64,000 nt of DNA from Sclerurus mexicanus (lineage: Eukaryota > Chordata > Aves > Passeriformes > Furnariidae). The position numbers and the translations under genes were made by a program. Location: assembly GCA_013396755.1 (NCBI GenBank), contig VWZF01004016.1, forward strand, positions 598 to 64,597, in the 5' to 3' direction. The notes beneath the pieces were generated by a model. That model was not told where the DNA came from. It searched no databases and saw only the letters and a program-made list of their open reading frames with translations. This document shows, one piece after another, positions 38,004-50,339 of the stretch; position 1 is the stretch's first letter, and each line of letters starts with the position of its first letter.

Positions 38004-38063
38004 CTTGACCCCCGCTTGAACAAGGTTATTAGGCTTGACCCCCGCTTGAACAAGGTTATTAGG
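38004..38063. repeat. exact 30-bp tandem duplication
   Basis: Two adjacent identical units, 38004-38033 and 38034-38063, start CTTGACCCCCGCTTGAAC. No difference is seen between the copies, so the event is recent or an assembly duplication. Confidence 0.92.
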
Positions 38064-40355
38064 ATAGGGACAAAATTATCTGCCTAAAACTACAGACAGC
38101 CTTCAAGGGAAGATTAGACATAGGTTTTCTTAAGATGTACTAAACATATTGCAGTACCAGACATAAGGTATTTGAGGGCTATCTAAAAGCATATAATCAG
38201 CTTTGTAAGGGGACATGTTTGGTGCACACATTTGTTGCACTAGTATATAATAAGTATGCTATTTTGTATTATATAATAAGCACATCTTTATTTATTAGTA
38301 TATTTTTATGTAAACAGCATACACTGTAATGATGTTTCATGAGGTTAAACACTTGTCAGATTTCATATACTAAAACAAGTGATTGGTTTATGAATAGAAA
38401 TTATTCTTCTATATTACCGCATATGCATATCAAATTGCGGGTTTTGTCTTCTTTCAGAATGCTTCATTAATGTATGCGTGATCCTAGAGCACAAGAACAA
38501 TTATCTTCCATTCCCTGATGTTCTTCTGAGGGAAGCCTGTCTTCCTAAGTCTTTAATCTGATTAGTACTTTCTGAGAGGTGTCGGTGCTCTACAGCTTTA
38601 ATATTTTACTTTTGACTGAAAAAGAGATTGGATATAATTAAAGGTACAGAGCCTCCAGTGATGTTTGAGACATTGACTTGATTTAAAATGTATATATATG
38701 TAGTTTTAGTACATATGGATTTCTGAGGTGTATTTCTGATTTTTTCCTTTCCTCTTTTAGGGGGCTTTTTAAAGCGATAGAGTCCAGTGAGTGATGGTAA
38801 TAAAGCAATTACTACACTGGCCTAGAAGTTGGTCAGGCTGTAACTGTGTTGCTTTGTACCATTCAGATCTGTCTGCTGAGGGTGGAATATAGACAGCAGC
38901 AGAAGTTTTTCTGAAGGGTAGGAACGCATCACTAGTTCCCTTCTCTGTTCCTGTTCAGGCCTGTGTTTTTTTAACATGCTGACTGCACTGGCTCCTTTCC
39001 TGTAATTGCTCCCCACCACTCCTCTTCCGTTATTAGCAGTTGTTGGGCATGTTGGCTTGGGAAACAGCTTCTCTCACTGTGCCTGGGAGAGGAAGGACAG
39101 ATCCTGTGAGCTGGAATTCGATTGCTGTTCTGAACCAAACCAGTGCAAAGCTTCTTTTCACAGTAAGGTCATATGCTACTCCCAGTGATTAACATAGATT
39201 CTGAGTAGTGTTTTGTCTATGAAGTGCACGTACCGTTGCTAATAGCAGTAAAAGGACAGTGGGACAGTGAAACAACTGAGTGGGAGAGGGAGGGAATGTG
39301 TAAACAAGCCAAGGGCTATATGAAAAGACACAGTTTCTGCTCAGAGAATGGATGAATACAGCAAGGTTCAAGACTGATGTGAATAAAAATGTAATTCAAG
39401 GAAGAAGTATGGAACTCGGAGTATTTTTTTACTTAAAAAGCAAAGCTGCAAACAGAAGACAAGGAGAGATTTTCTCAAAACAAGCATAGATTCTGCAGTG
39501 ATAAGTGCACTTGTTTGTTTTTTTATCATGTATTCTACAGTAATAGCTGCAAGTAAGCTTCGTCTTTCTGTTTCTAAATGACTTTTAAAAGCGTTAAGGA
39601 ATTTTTTTGGTGTTTGATTCTGGGAAACTTGGTGGTGTTTGTTGTTTTCATTAAACATGAAACATGAGTCCACTAAGATTTCCAGTTATATTTAATCCAT
39701 CATCCAGAAGTGTTGGTTGTCTGGAATGTTGGAGTCTGTTTCATTAGTTCTTAAGAACAAATTACATAATAAAAAAGTTGGTGTTATCAGTTTCTATCTG
39801 CATGTGTTTGATTAATCCAGACTATTGCTAATATTACATGGGCTTCGCTTGGAGGCTTTCTATTTTTATTTTTTAAAGAGTATGTTTTGAAAAAAGACAT
39901 TAGAATTGCCAACAGCCACAGGAGAAATTTAAAGCCTGGTAAGGGTTTTCTTTGATGGATGTTACAAGAACCTTCCACTTGCTTAATTGGATATATGCCT
40001 TGGAGGGTTTATTTTCATCTTTGTTATCTATGAAATATGAGTAGTATTTCCTTATTGTTACATGTTATTTTTAATAAAATCTTCCTGTAATAAATACAGA
40101 TGAGCAAGTAAACTATAACTGGATCATTTCAGGTTTCTAAAATGCCTTCAGAGGTCAAGGTTCTCCTGTAATATTGACCTGAATAAGATATTCCACTCTG
40201 TATTGTATTTATGAAAGTATCTTAGTTTTAAGGAGTCGTGGTTGGGGTTTTGTGTATTCTTTCCTTTCCCAATTCCTTCATCAAAATAAGTTTTTGTAGG
40301 TGCCTAGCTATATCCTAAGCATTTCAGATTTTCCAGATCTGATCTGAGTTTTTTG

Positions 40356-41028
40356 TTTCTGGGGTGCTGGTGGACAAGGGGCTGGACATGAGCCAGCAAT
40401 GTGCACGTGCAGCTCAGGGAGCCAGTTGTGCCCTGGGCTGCATCTGAAGCAGCGTGGCCAGCAGGGCGAGGGAGGGGATTCTGTCCCTCTCTCCACTCTG
40501 GTGGGACCCCACCTGGAGTGCTGCATCCAGCTCCGGGGCCCCAGCATAGGAAGGACTTGGACCTATTGGAGCAAGTCCAGAGGAGGCCACAAAGATGCTC
40601 AGAGGACTGGAGCAGCTCTCCCTTGAAGACAGGCTGAGAGAGTTGGGGTTGTTCAGCCTGGAGAAGAGGAGGCTCCAGGGAGACCTTAGAGCACCTTCCA
40701 GTAGCTAAAGGGAGCCTAGAAGAAAGCTGAAGAGGGACTTTCTACACGGGCATGTACTGATAGGACAAGGGGTAATGGCTTTAACCTGAGAAAAGGTACA
40801 TTTATCCTAGATATGAGGAAGAAATTCTTTACTGTGAGGGTGGTGAAGCAGCGGAATATGTTGCCAGAGGAGTTATGAATTCCCCATCCCTGGAGGTGTT
40901 AACAATCAGACTGGGTGGGGCTCTGAGCAAGCTGGTCTAGTGGAAGGTGTTCCACCCCATGGCAGGGGGCTTAGAACCTGATGATCTTTATGGTCCCTTC
41001 CGACCCAAACCATTCTATGATTCTGTGG
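40356..41028 (+). mobile_element. CR1 LINE, 3' end of ORF2 plus intact 3' UTR and tail
   Basis: This is the best-preserved repeat here. It begins near GGGGTGCTGGTGGACAAGGG with the peptide context LDMSQQCA. It continues through the C-terminal ORF2 signature DLDLLEQVQRR (about 40556-40588), reads AGGCTGAGAGAGTTGGGGTT, and ends at CATTCTATGATTCTGTGG. ORF2 is frameshifted and has stops, so it is inactive. About 670 bp of the 3' end is kept, which is typical of 5'-truncated CR1 insertions. Confidence 0.95.
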
Positions 41029-43599
41029 TAAGAAGTCCAGTTTGAGGAGAGTTTGTCCCCTTAAAACCACCAGTTTTGTCACCTGTAAGCGAAGTGACAG
41101 CATTGAGAGTAAAGATAATTTATCATATTTTCTTAATCTCTACTTTTGCCTACGTGAGGTTGATTAGTGAGCTGAAAGGCCATTAACAGTACCTTTCATT
41201 CTGTTTTGTGGTATGCACATTTTCATGGGCAGATGTTAATTCCTGAACTACATGGATCTAAAATTCAGAAAAATAAATCTCTACATATTATCTGCTCTGT
41301 GTTCCTGTTAGACTTCCTGCCTTTAGGACCTTTGTTTTGTCAACCTGCCTTGTGGTTTTACATTTTCAACATGCAAATTAAGTCGAATATGCAGAAATTG
41401 GCCAGACTAAAAACTTAGACCAACATTTGTTACTAAAATGATCTCTCCAATGATAGAGTTAAATTTATCACTGTCAGCCTCTCATAGTAAATCATAACTG
41501 AAGCTCACTGTTTGTAAACCTTCCTGTTGATATTGTAACACTTAACACGTGGCCCTTCATGATCACATATACCTGTGGTACGTGTTAGAGATGAATGAAC
41601 ATGGCACTTACGTCTGCCTCTCTTACTGTTGATGTGACATAATTGATAGTTTGAAAATTCAAGTCATTAAACTCAAGTGTTTCTGTGTGACTGAATTAAG
41701 TCCTGCAAATGTCATGAGTGGTTTCTTTCTCAATGGGTATCAATTGTTTGGTTGATTTAGCTGCAAATACTAATATGATGGTCCTTTTTTCTCACTTTTC
41801 TGAACTTAAATATGTCTGAAATGATAGTCATATTATTGCCATTTGTACATAGTGGTTTCAAAATACAGTGTGTTTTCATGATAAATATATTGGTTTTAAA
41901 ATAGGTCATTAAGATTCACTGAAGAAAATGCTGGTGCTGTCTAGAGTAGATGCTTGATGTGCAAGCAAAGGGAATTTGTGAAGAAAGACAAAATTACTTC
42001 TGGAGCTGAGATAATGAAGACAGTAATGAAACCAGGCCTACTGAGCAAAGACTAGTTGTTGGCTTACAGAATATTTAAAATGTGAATAGTGGAGTTTATA
42101 CTTCAAGAAGATATTTGAAGTGGTAGCCTTTTTAGAAGGCACCTTAAGCAACGGAGTGAAGTGTTAGGCCACAAATGAGGTCTGAATTCCGATGGGCTAC
42201 AACAGTTAAATAAACCATCACTTTTGATAGAAATTATGAGTCTTTTATGTGTGAAGTGGCTCACAAATTAACCAGGAATGAAGGAAAAATTCTCTTCAAG
42301 CCTTTTCTTTCTTTTTCCTTTCTTCTTTTCTTATCACTGTTTTAAGCGAACTTTGCCTACTTTCATTTTAATCAGTGTCTGGATAGGAAGACTCTCTAAG
42401 GGACTCTACTCATTCATTTACCAGAAGTCTTGATTGCTTCAGAAGTTACTGTCCTTCCCAGCTTTAATTCTGACATTTCATAGGAGTGCAGAACATCTGT
42501 GCTGCGTTAGGCATGTTTTATTTTGTGCTAAAACAGAGGAGTATCCCATCAGTTTCTGGGTTACGCTACTAAGTCTATAATGTATTTAAATTGTCAGAAA
42601 TTTTCAGTTTTTAATTTCTTCTGCAAGGCATGCCTGTGTCCTTACTACACCTTTTTTCCTTTCCCCTGCCAAAAGACACACTTTTTGTTAACATTTCATC
42701 ACTGGTCATGGTGCAGTCTTGAATCCTATTGTAGGTGTTGCCTTGTCATGAATTCTGGAGAACCTGATTGTTTTCCCCGTTTTTACTGATGAAATTGTGC
42801 TTTGATTACTAATACATTACAGACTATTAGGTGCTGATTCAGAAGACTAGCCTCTCTTTGGGGTCTGGAAAATAATACTGGGATATATTTTTTCTGATTT
42901 AAATATTTCCTGAACATATTTCTTCATGAAACTGTGGAACAAAATGGATACATTCTTAGTGTCATTAGAACAGGCCTGTATTAAATGTGGATAATTATTG
43001 TGGCATGTACCATTGCCACTGCTATATATTTCTTTTCTAAAAGCCTGTCAGGTTTAGTGTCTGCTTTCCTGTTTTCCCTACCTCTCTTTTGCTCTATTCA
43101 TTGAGAATCATGTTTTAAAACAGGCCAAACACACAAATCAAAACCAAGAAACCCAAAAGCACATTAGGAATGAGTCGCTGTCAGTGTGCTATAAGCTGGT
43201 TGATGGGATGTAGGAGAGCTGAGTTCTGCTTTGCTTATTGAAAAGTTAGGGCACCTTTATCAGAATTTGAGATTGAATCAGCAGCAAAATTTAACTGATA
43301 AATATTTGCCTAATTCATGTTACTGACTCTTGCTCCCTTTACTGGCTGCCTTTTTTATTCTCTTTTGTTTGAAGGCACTGGCTCCCTGGAACAGCCTGAA
43401 AAAAGTAGCGTGTGAAGGAATACATTTGGCTTTAGTACACTGGGGGATTTTTGAACAAAGTTTTGTTGTTCAGCAGCTGTTCTCACTGGTATTGTTTATC
43501 TCCCCCATCCCCATGGAGGTTACTGTCAAAAAAGGAGTGTCTTTTGGTAAGAGTTTGAGATTTTGCTGATGAGCATCAGAATATATTGCACAGAACAAG

Positions 43600-44500
43600 A
43601 GAACCACTTGCCAGCAGTGAATCAGTGCTACAGCTGCCTCCTTCAAGAGTGCAAAGAGAAAGAGAGGAGGTGACATGAAGTAAAGTTAGATCCATCACCA
43701 AGTGACCTCATGTTACTTCTGTGCCTACCTTGTCTCCTGAAGAACCAAGCTCCATCATTGTGGGAAGCAGGTTTTTGTTTGTGAATGAGAACTGGTCTTC
43801 TGATGGTTCGGGATCCCTCTGCCTGCTGTGGCACAGGGAGAATGGCCGAGTGTGATGCCTTTATGGTAGATCTAGAGCACCTCAGATGCGATTCCTCTGT
43901 CCAGCCATAGGTGTCTAGTGTCACCTGAGGTGCCTTGCAGTGTCCTCAGTAGCCTTGTGGAGCAAAAGGGCTTGACATAAGACTGGCAAGAGATCTGTGG
44001 CCTTCTGGAATGTCAGCTGGCTGCCAGACAGGATACCCAGGACTGTCTAAACTGGTTTTAGATGACTGTGCTTAGGCAAATGAATCCTATCCTTTGTGTC
44101 AGGACAAACAGATTGGCGCTGTATGGAATGCCTGATGTGTAAGGGATAAAGTGCTCACTAAATGATGTGGGGCATTGACTTGAAGTATGGATTAGAAGGA
44201 TCAACTGACTTGATGCATGTGTAGTGCTTGCGGCTTCATTTTCATGCTTGGCAGAAGTTGTTGCAGGCCGTAGCAGTTCATGTGGAATTGAGCTAATGAT
44301 CCAGTCCCAGATGTTCCAAGTAATTGCTGCAGCCCATGCTTGTAAGTCACTGAAGGGAGACTGGCAGTCAGTGTCTTGGTGGGCACAGGATGGGGCATGA
44401 TTTGGAAAATCCAAGGAGTTCATCTACTCGCCATGGGTTCGCTTGGGCAGGATTCCACAGGTGTTGCCATGAGCAGTTTGTGGCGTGAGAGACGGACTGT
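43600..44500. other. unassigned GC-richer intronic stretch
   Basis: The composition differs from flanking intron. Two successive minus-strand frames (43643-43924, 93 codons, and 44058-44423, 121 codons) occupy most of it. The second contains a Trp-rich segment (LQAWAAAITWNIWDW). I do not recognise either. Options are an old degraded retroelement, a non-coding exon, or chance. Confidence 0.25.
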
Positions 44501-46899
44501 TAACAGTAGTGCAAAACCACTTATTGTCTATTAGCAGTACTTGGAACCAAAATGGACACAGGAAGGGCACGTTTTTAAGAAAAGGCAGTTAAAAACTAGT
44601 TTTACTAAATAAATAAATATTAAATATACTGTGTTTTCAAGTTTGGCTATTGTCAATCTACAATAAAATACCGCAAGTTGGTATTTCCAACCCTAGTAGT
44701 GTTAGATGCAGAAGATGTTGCTAGTGATAACAGTATCACGATTTGCCTTTATGGCCAACTTCAGTTCAGTGTCCCTGCAGGGGATGCAGTTTCCCCCCAC
44801 CATGGTGTCACCTGAGCTTCTGCTTTAAGGTCAGTTACCTTCTGAGGAGCAGAAGTAGATCTAGATCTCCTATTTGTACAGCCCTGCAGGTGACACTGTG
44901 TTGCTTTCTTCTGTTATTGACTACGACATACAAGATGTTAGATATTAAAAGTCGCATTAATTCTATGAATCTTAAAACCAGCTAAGGTAGAGGCTTGAGT
45001 TGCAGTAACAATAAATGTATTTTAATTTAATTTTCTTTTAAAATAAATTATTTTTTCTCTGGATATGAAAAGCTCTAGATTTCTCTCTAAAATCTGCTTG
45101 TCACTGGATACATCTGTAATTACCTTTATTGCTCTGTAGCCAAATCACAGTAAATAGATTGTTTTGATGTTTTAAATATTGGGAGTACTAGAATGTTCTT
45201 TGAGTATCAAGTTTTAATGTAAATGTTCATCCTCTGATCTCTACGAATAATTTGGAAGACATACACTACATATTTGGGATCTGGCCCCCAAGAGTAATGC
45301 TACATGGCATGAAGATAGCACATACATTTTGTTTAGTTTTAGTTCAAATTGCATAATTTGCCTCTTCAGAATTTTAGTATTTAAACCTTTGCAGTAGTTC
45401 AGAGTTTTGGTCTGCCTGGATTATAGAATAACTTTGGATAAACCCCAAGTTTTGAAAGTGTGGTAGACTCTGGGTTCTGATGTGCCCTGCAGGTTTGTTT
45501 AATGATTCTTTCACTGGAAAAATTCCTTTGACGACTCTTGGAATGTTTTGTAAGAACACACAACAGTTCATTGATAGCAGTTCACTCGCTGCATTGTACC
45601 TACAGAACGCTCCTCTGTGGTGCAGATCTCTGCCCTCCATTAGAAGAGAAAATTCTAATGTCCAGATGTTGAATCTTGTGTTTCTGGCTTTCTGAAGATA
45701 AGAGCAACCTTTTCTTGCATTTCTTCTTTTTCCTGCTTTGAAGTTGTTCATCTGAAAGAAAACATACCAGAGTGAGAACATTTGTTGCTCATAAGGTTTC
45801 TTCAGCAGCTTTTGGCAGTATTAGATTCCAGGCTCTTCTTGTTACGGTGTCCTTCCCTCCGAAACTCTTTTTACTCACTGTGACTTAGAATGAAGATATT
45901 GAGTACAACAATAGTGTTGTGAGATTTAACTGACGCTCAGTGTCTGTAATTTATTGTGTTTTGTGTTTTGCCTTTAAGATGCTCCATGTTTTGCTAGCAA
46001 TTCGTACAGCTCTTTAGTTTTGTTGTAAAATGCTGTTTGGATAGTGCTTTCTCAGCTGTATTTGCGTATGTAAAATTTGATACTCTTAAAGTGTTAGGCC
46101 TTAAAATTACCTAGAATGAAAATTATCTATCCTTTCTAGAATGAAAAAAATTGCATCCTTCAGATAGCTTTGTTTTGACATAGCAATTACATTTAGGCTT
46201 TTATGACTTCTGTTGAAATTTATTTGGTTTGTAGGCTGCGTAAAACCAACATTACAGTAAAAGTTTGATACTGGTGGTACAGCCAGTGTGTGGGTGGCAG
46301 TCAGGATCTCCATCCCTGGTCCTGTGGCCAACCGGAGGCACATAGTAAACATGTTTGGCTTACCTGGATTGAGCAGAACTGCCCCTTCGTTATACCCTGT
46401 GCAGCACCAGTTAAGGCTCAAGCTGGGACTCTCCGTGCTGAAGTCCATGGAAATGCCTTTGTGAGAGCCACAAGCCAAGTGTATCATTGCAGATGAGTGA
46501 GAGCACGTGGAAAGCACATCGTATGGGAAGCAAATATAATGCTTTGGTTTCGTGGAGTGCTATAAATACGGACTTCAGGAGTCAGATCTTCACAAACACT
46601 GTTAAGTGTATTTCTGGAAATGGAACGTCTCTCGATGGCTCAGGATTTTTATGTTGTTAAATCCTAGCGAAATAAAAGTGTAAAGGCCTAAAAGGGTGGG
46701 GAAAGCCTCCGTCAGTGTTGATCTGTTTGTGCTATTTAAAAATCTGCACGATGTTTCTTACTGCTACTTTGAAATTACCTGTAATGGTGCAGGTATCCTT
46801 AGATGTTAACCGTTGCTATTTACCCTTCTGTTAATGGTGTTTAGTTCATGGCACTTAATGTGGTTTGCCGTGCTCAAAAATCTCGATGTGTGATTGCAT

Positions 46900-48114
46900 T
46901 TAAGATACCCAGAGTAAAAGCATCAGGAATCGGAATGTACTCTGGCTCAGCCCGGATGCGGAGCGGGAGTTCTGTTTCCATGGCAACACAGGGGACAGTG
47001 GGGCGGAAAGGCTGATGCCTTCTCCCCATTCCGAGAGTTTACAGATCCAAGCACAATTATTCTTAGCGTGATTCTTTTAAAAACCCAGTGTTTTCAGGAG
47101 AGATGGAAATACTGTTAATGAAAACGGCTAATATACATCCCTGTGTTTCTTGTGATGGCTTTTTGCTTTAATTATGGAGGTTCGTTAGTGCCAACGCAGC
47201 TTTTGGCAAATGCTAATAAAATGTGCTAACTATAGAAGCAGTGATCTTGGCCATCTTCAATGAAGGGTGTTCCAGCATTCGCTGGTGCTGCGAATGCTGC
47301 TGGACGGAACCTCGCTGTCCCCTTTTAGCGAGAACTGCCTTCCTCTGGGGGGCTATATTGTTAAATATAGTTGACATTTTCACTGGGAGCGAGTTCTGAA
47401 TAAGCAGAGGGTGAGCAGTGACCGTGCCGGAGATGACAGAGCTTTGCTGTTTGTTTTTCTTTTAGAAACGGCAGGGTTTTGAGCAGGTAATATGCTGAAT
47501 TGGTCTTTCATTACTGTAGTGCAGCTGTGGCTCACCCTCGCCCATTTTATTCATTGTAGGAACCACAGACTGATACATTTTCTGTGCTCAAGCTTATAGA
47601 TAAATCTTTCTTCCCTAAGTGGGTTGAGAAAAAAATCACATTCTGCCGTTGGAATATGTTGGGGGTTTTTAAAGGCAAAATATTGTGTCTTGAGACTGTT
47701 TCTTTAGTCACTAGAGATGAATTTCTCTCTTGATTAAAAATGCACAAACCTGAAATTATAGGAAAGAGGAATGCAAACCCCAGAATATTGTCTGCCTGTC
47801 TAATTTTTTTTACGAAGGATTGGAATAGGGGCAAATACTGTGTGTGGGAAGGAATTGATTTGCATGGAGAATTTTCACCTTTTCCTCTGGCGTTGGCTCC
47901 CAGAAGATGATGTCACCTTGCAGCTCATTGGTTGTGCAGCACCTAGTGCAGGGAAGGGAGAGAAAGATGCCGGCACAAATCTCAGTGGTGGATCCAGGGT
48001 GTTTGCGACCGGTTTTTGATACGATCTTTGATTAGTATGAAGAATTTACTGCATGTGGCCATGTGAGGTGCTGGGTCCGTCCTAGGGCGAGGGGATTGAA
48101 GAGCCGTCAGAGGA
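46900..48114 (+). promoter_or_regulatory. CLASP2: probable promoter and 5' UTR of the CLASP2 beta isoform
   Basis: The region upstream of the beta ATG is motif-rich but is not a CpG island. It holds a near-perfect RFX X-box GTTTCCATGGCAAC (46974-46987) and a perfect 10-bp hairpin (47273-47299). Closer in are an exact octamer ATTTGCAT (47858-47865), a CRE/ATF-like TGATGTCA (47908-47915, one mismatch) and an inverted CCAAT box ATTGG (47927-47931). The last three lie within 260 bp of the start codon, a plausible core promoter spacing. No clear TATA box is seen. Function is inferred. Confidence 0.5.
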
Positions 48115-48148
48115 ATGAGGCGACTGATTTGCAAGAGGATCTGTGATT
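48115..48148 (+). CDS. CLASP2: CLASP2 beta-type alternative first coding exon (MRRLICKRICD)
   Basis: ATG at 48115 opens MRRLICKRICD and one T, followed by the donor GTAAGT. Joined to 48660 the split codon becomes Tyr, giving MRRLICKRICDYKSFDDEE. This is the exact N terminus I know from the mammalian short CLASP2 isoform. Cys6 and Cys10 in a basic context form the described palmitoylation-type motif, which would place this form on membranes. An in-frame TGA at 48097-48099 fixes the start, and -3 is G. Like gamma, it lacks TOG1. It lies 511 bp upstream of the shared exon. Confidence 0.93.
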
Positions 48149-48659
48149 GTAAGTTGAAAAATCTGGGTGGAAGGAAGGAGACAGGGAGTGCTAGTTAGAC
48201 ACATTGTGGGAGGATGTGTAGCAAAAAATGCATGCATGAGTAAAAGAAGGAAAAGAAGCAATTGTCTTTGGTAGGCTGGAATGGTGAAAATTATATTAAG
48301 GGCTTTCCTTTTGGGAAAATATTAACAAATGCTCAAAAATATTTAACCTCTGCAAAGATGGTTTTCCCTTTGTGGGAACGAATGTGTGGGATTCATTTTA
48401 ATGCTGAGTTTTACTGTGGTTAATGATGAAGGAAAAATAATATTTTGTAAGAACTCAAGATGTAGAAAATGCTGTTTATTTCTCATTGTCATTATATTCC
48501 TAGGTCAGAGACAGGACAAAATGATAAATGCTTGGTTTTATTTATGCATTTTGTGAATTTTTGTGAATTTCTGTGAAATATGAAGCAAAATACTTGATTA
48601 GAAAATGAAAATACACCCATTCTAATAGCTGTATTTTTATTTAATATATCCTTTCCTAG

Positions 48660-48806
48660 ACAAAAGCTTTGATGATGAAGAGTCAGTGGATGGAAATAGG
48701 CCATCATCAGCTGCTTCAGCCTTCAAGGTTCCAGCACCTAAAAAGCCAGGAAATCCTTCAAACAGTGCAAGAAAGCCAGGATCAGCTGGTGGGCCTAAGG
48801 TTGGAG
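48660..48806 (+). CDS. CLASP2: CLASP2 coding exon, Ser/Pro-rich linker shared by all isoforms
   Basis: The acceptor is TTTCCTAG and the donor GTAATG. It reads (D/Y)KSFDDEESVDGNRPSS, then AASAFKVPAPKKPGNPSNSA and RKPGSAGGPKVG. It is low-complexity, basic and Ser/Pro/Gly-rich, the flexible linker between TOG1 and TOG2. The first codon is completed by G (alpha and gamma, giving Asp) or T (beta, giving Tyr). It begins and ends in phase 1. It covers visible residues 174-222. This exon decides CLASP2 against CLASP1. Human has Thr-Ser-Gly where this sequence has Lys-Pro-Gly. Confidence 0.98.
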
Positions 48807-50339
48807 GTAATGTAAAGCTATTCAGATTCTAATCGCTGTTCCCAGAGAGCTTGCCAGAGCAGGCACAAAACAGAGAACTTTGCAAGGTGATGTTTAATTC
48901 ATGACTGCAGTATTTTTGCAGAGCCAAGAACAGTAAGGGACCCCGTTTTATGTAATTTTTCATGTGTAAAGGTGTGTGTGCTTGTCTCTCAGTTTTTGTG
49001 AGTGTACGTTGTGCTTACAAAGGCCTCTCATGTAATAAATAAAATTGACATCTGGAGATAGCATTAGTGTTTGTGAAATGAATCAATATACGGGTGTTTC
49101 TGCTGGAATCCACCATGCACTTAATGTATATATAAATAAACTGTGAAATTCTGTAGTGGGTCAGTGTAGGTGAAATTTTTCCTGTAGGTCTGCACTGTTT
49201 CACGTGGCTGGAAGGGACGAGCCATCACCCACAGACCTCAGCAGAGGTGTCTATTGCGTCTGAATGACTTTCATTATTATTCCTTGAACTGTCAAGAGTA
49301 TTGGGAAATTGGTTATGAAAATAAAAAATGAGGGCCAAAACCCTTGCCAGGATTTTTTTGCATGGTAGAATTTCAAATCAGTATAATGAAGAATGCTTAC
49401 TAATTGTGATCTTAGAACAGGGAAATCCGCATTTTTTTAGGGCGGGGGTAATCTAGCAACAGCCACTGTTCACTGCTGAAGAAGTGACAGCTTTTTTGAT
49501 GATTCTTGTACCCCTTCAGAGAAAATACATAATTCAGTGGAAATACACCCTACTTCAGATATGGCTTTTCTATGAATAAGTGATTCTTTCAGTAAGGGGT
49601 TTTTGTAGGAGCAATTTTTCATGTTCATGTAATATTCCCATCCATGATCTGCAAAGCAAAGATGAAATTTGAAAGAAGATATACATGGCAAACAAGCTGC
49701 CTTAAGTATTTTCGCATTACTAAGATATACCCAGTGTTTTGACAATTTACTGTTTTTCAGTTGGGATCTTCAGAATTCCTAATAATTAGAAAATATTTCC
49801 ACAGGGCTGGATCAACACTGTCATAATATAACTGAGAATTGATAGCAATATGAACCAGAATACGCCACCTGAAAGACCTAGTAAAGGAACTTATCTCTTC
49901 AAACTGATTCTTAATGTTTATTATTATTATTACATGTAACAGTAATAAGTAAATATAAATAAGAAATAATAATATAATCTTCTTTTACCTGAAGCATGGT
50001 GGTTTTTGCATGCAAGACTAACATAGTACCAGAACTGAATGCTCAGGTTTCCTGTTTATTTTAGTATGTGGTTCTTCTAATAATATTTATTGCATATAGA
50101 TGAGGTTTAATGTAATTTTTTTTTTGCATGTAAACTTTTATTTTATGTGCTCTGCAGTAAAAATATGGAGATATAAGAGCAGGGGAAGGGAAACGAGCAG
50201 AATGACCACTCATCTGATTTTTCATCTTATCTAAAAGTTCAGTAGTAAAGGAGATTATAAAACTCCAAAATTATTAGATTGTTTTTTCTCCTTTTGCTAT
50301 ATTGCCAAACTTCAAAAAATCAAAATTAAAAAATAAGGG

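Larger units (their letters stand above)
30640..48659 (+). other. CLASP2 large intron, 18020 bp, with two internal promoters
   Basis: Intron from GTGAGT to TTTCCTAG. It contains a CR1 fragment (31365-31640), an AT-rich possible conserved element (about 34740-35060), and the gamma CpG island and first exon (about 35090-35900). Further on are an exact 30-bp tandem duplication (38004-38063), a long CR1 copy (40356-41028), an unassigned GC-richer stretch (about 43600-44500) and the beta promoter and first exon (about 46900-48148). The remaining sequence is AT-rich with no gene that I can see. Confidence 0.88.
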
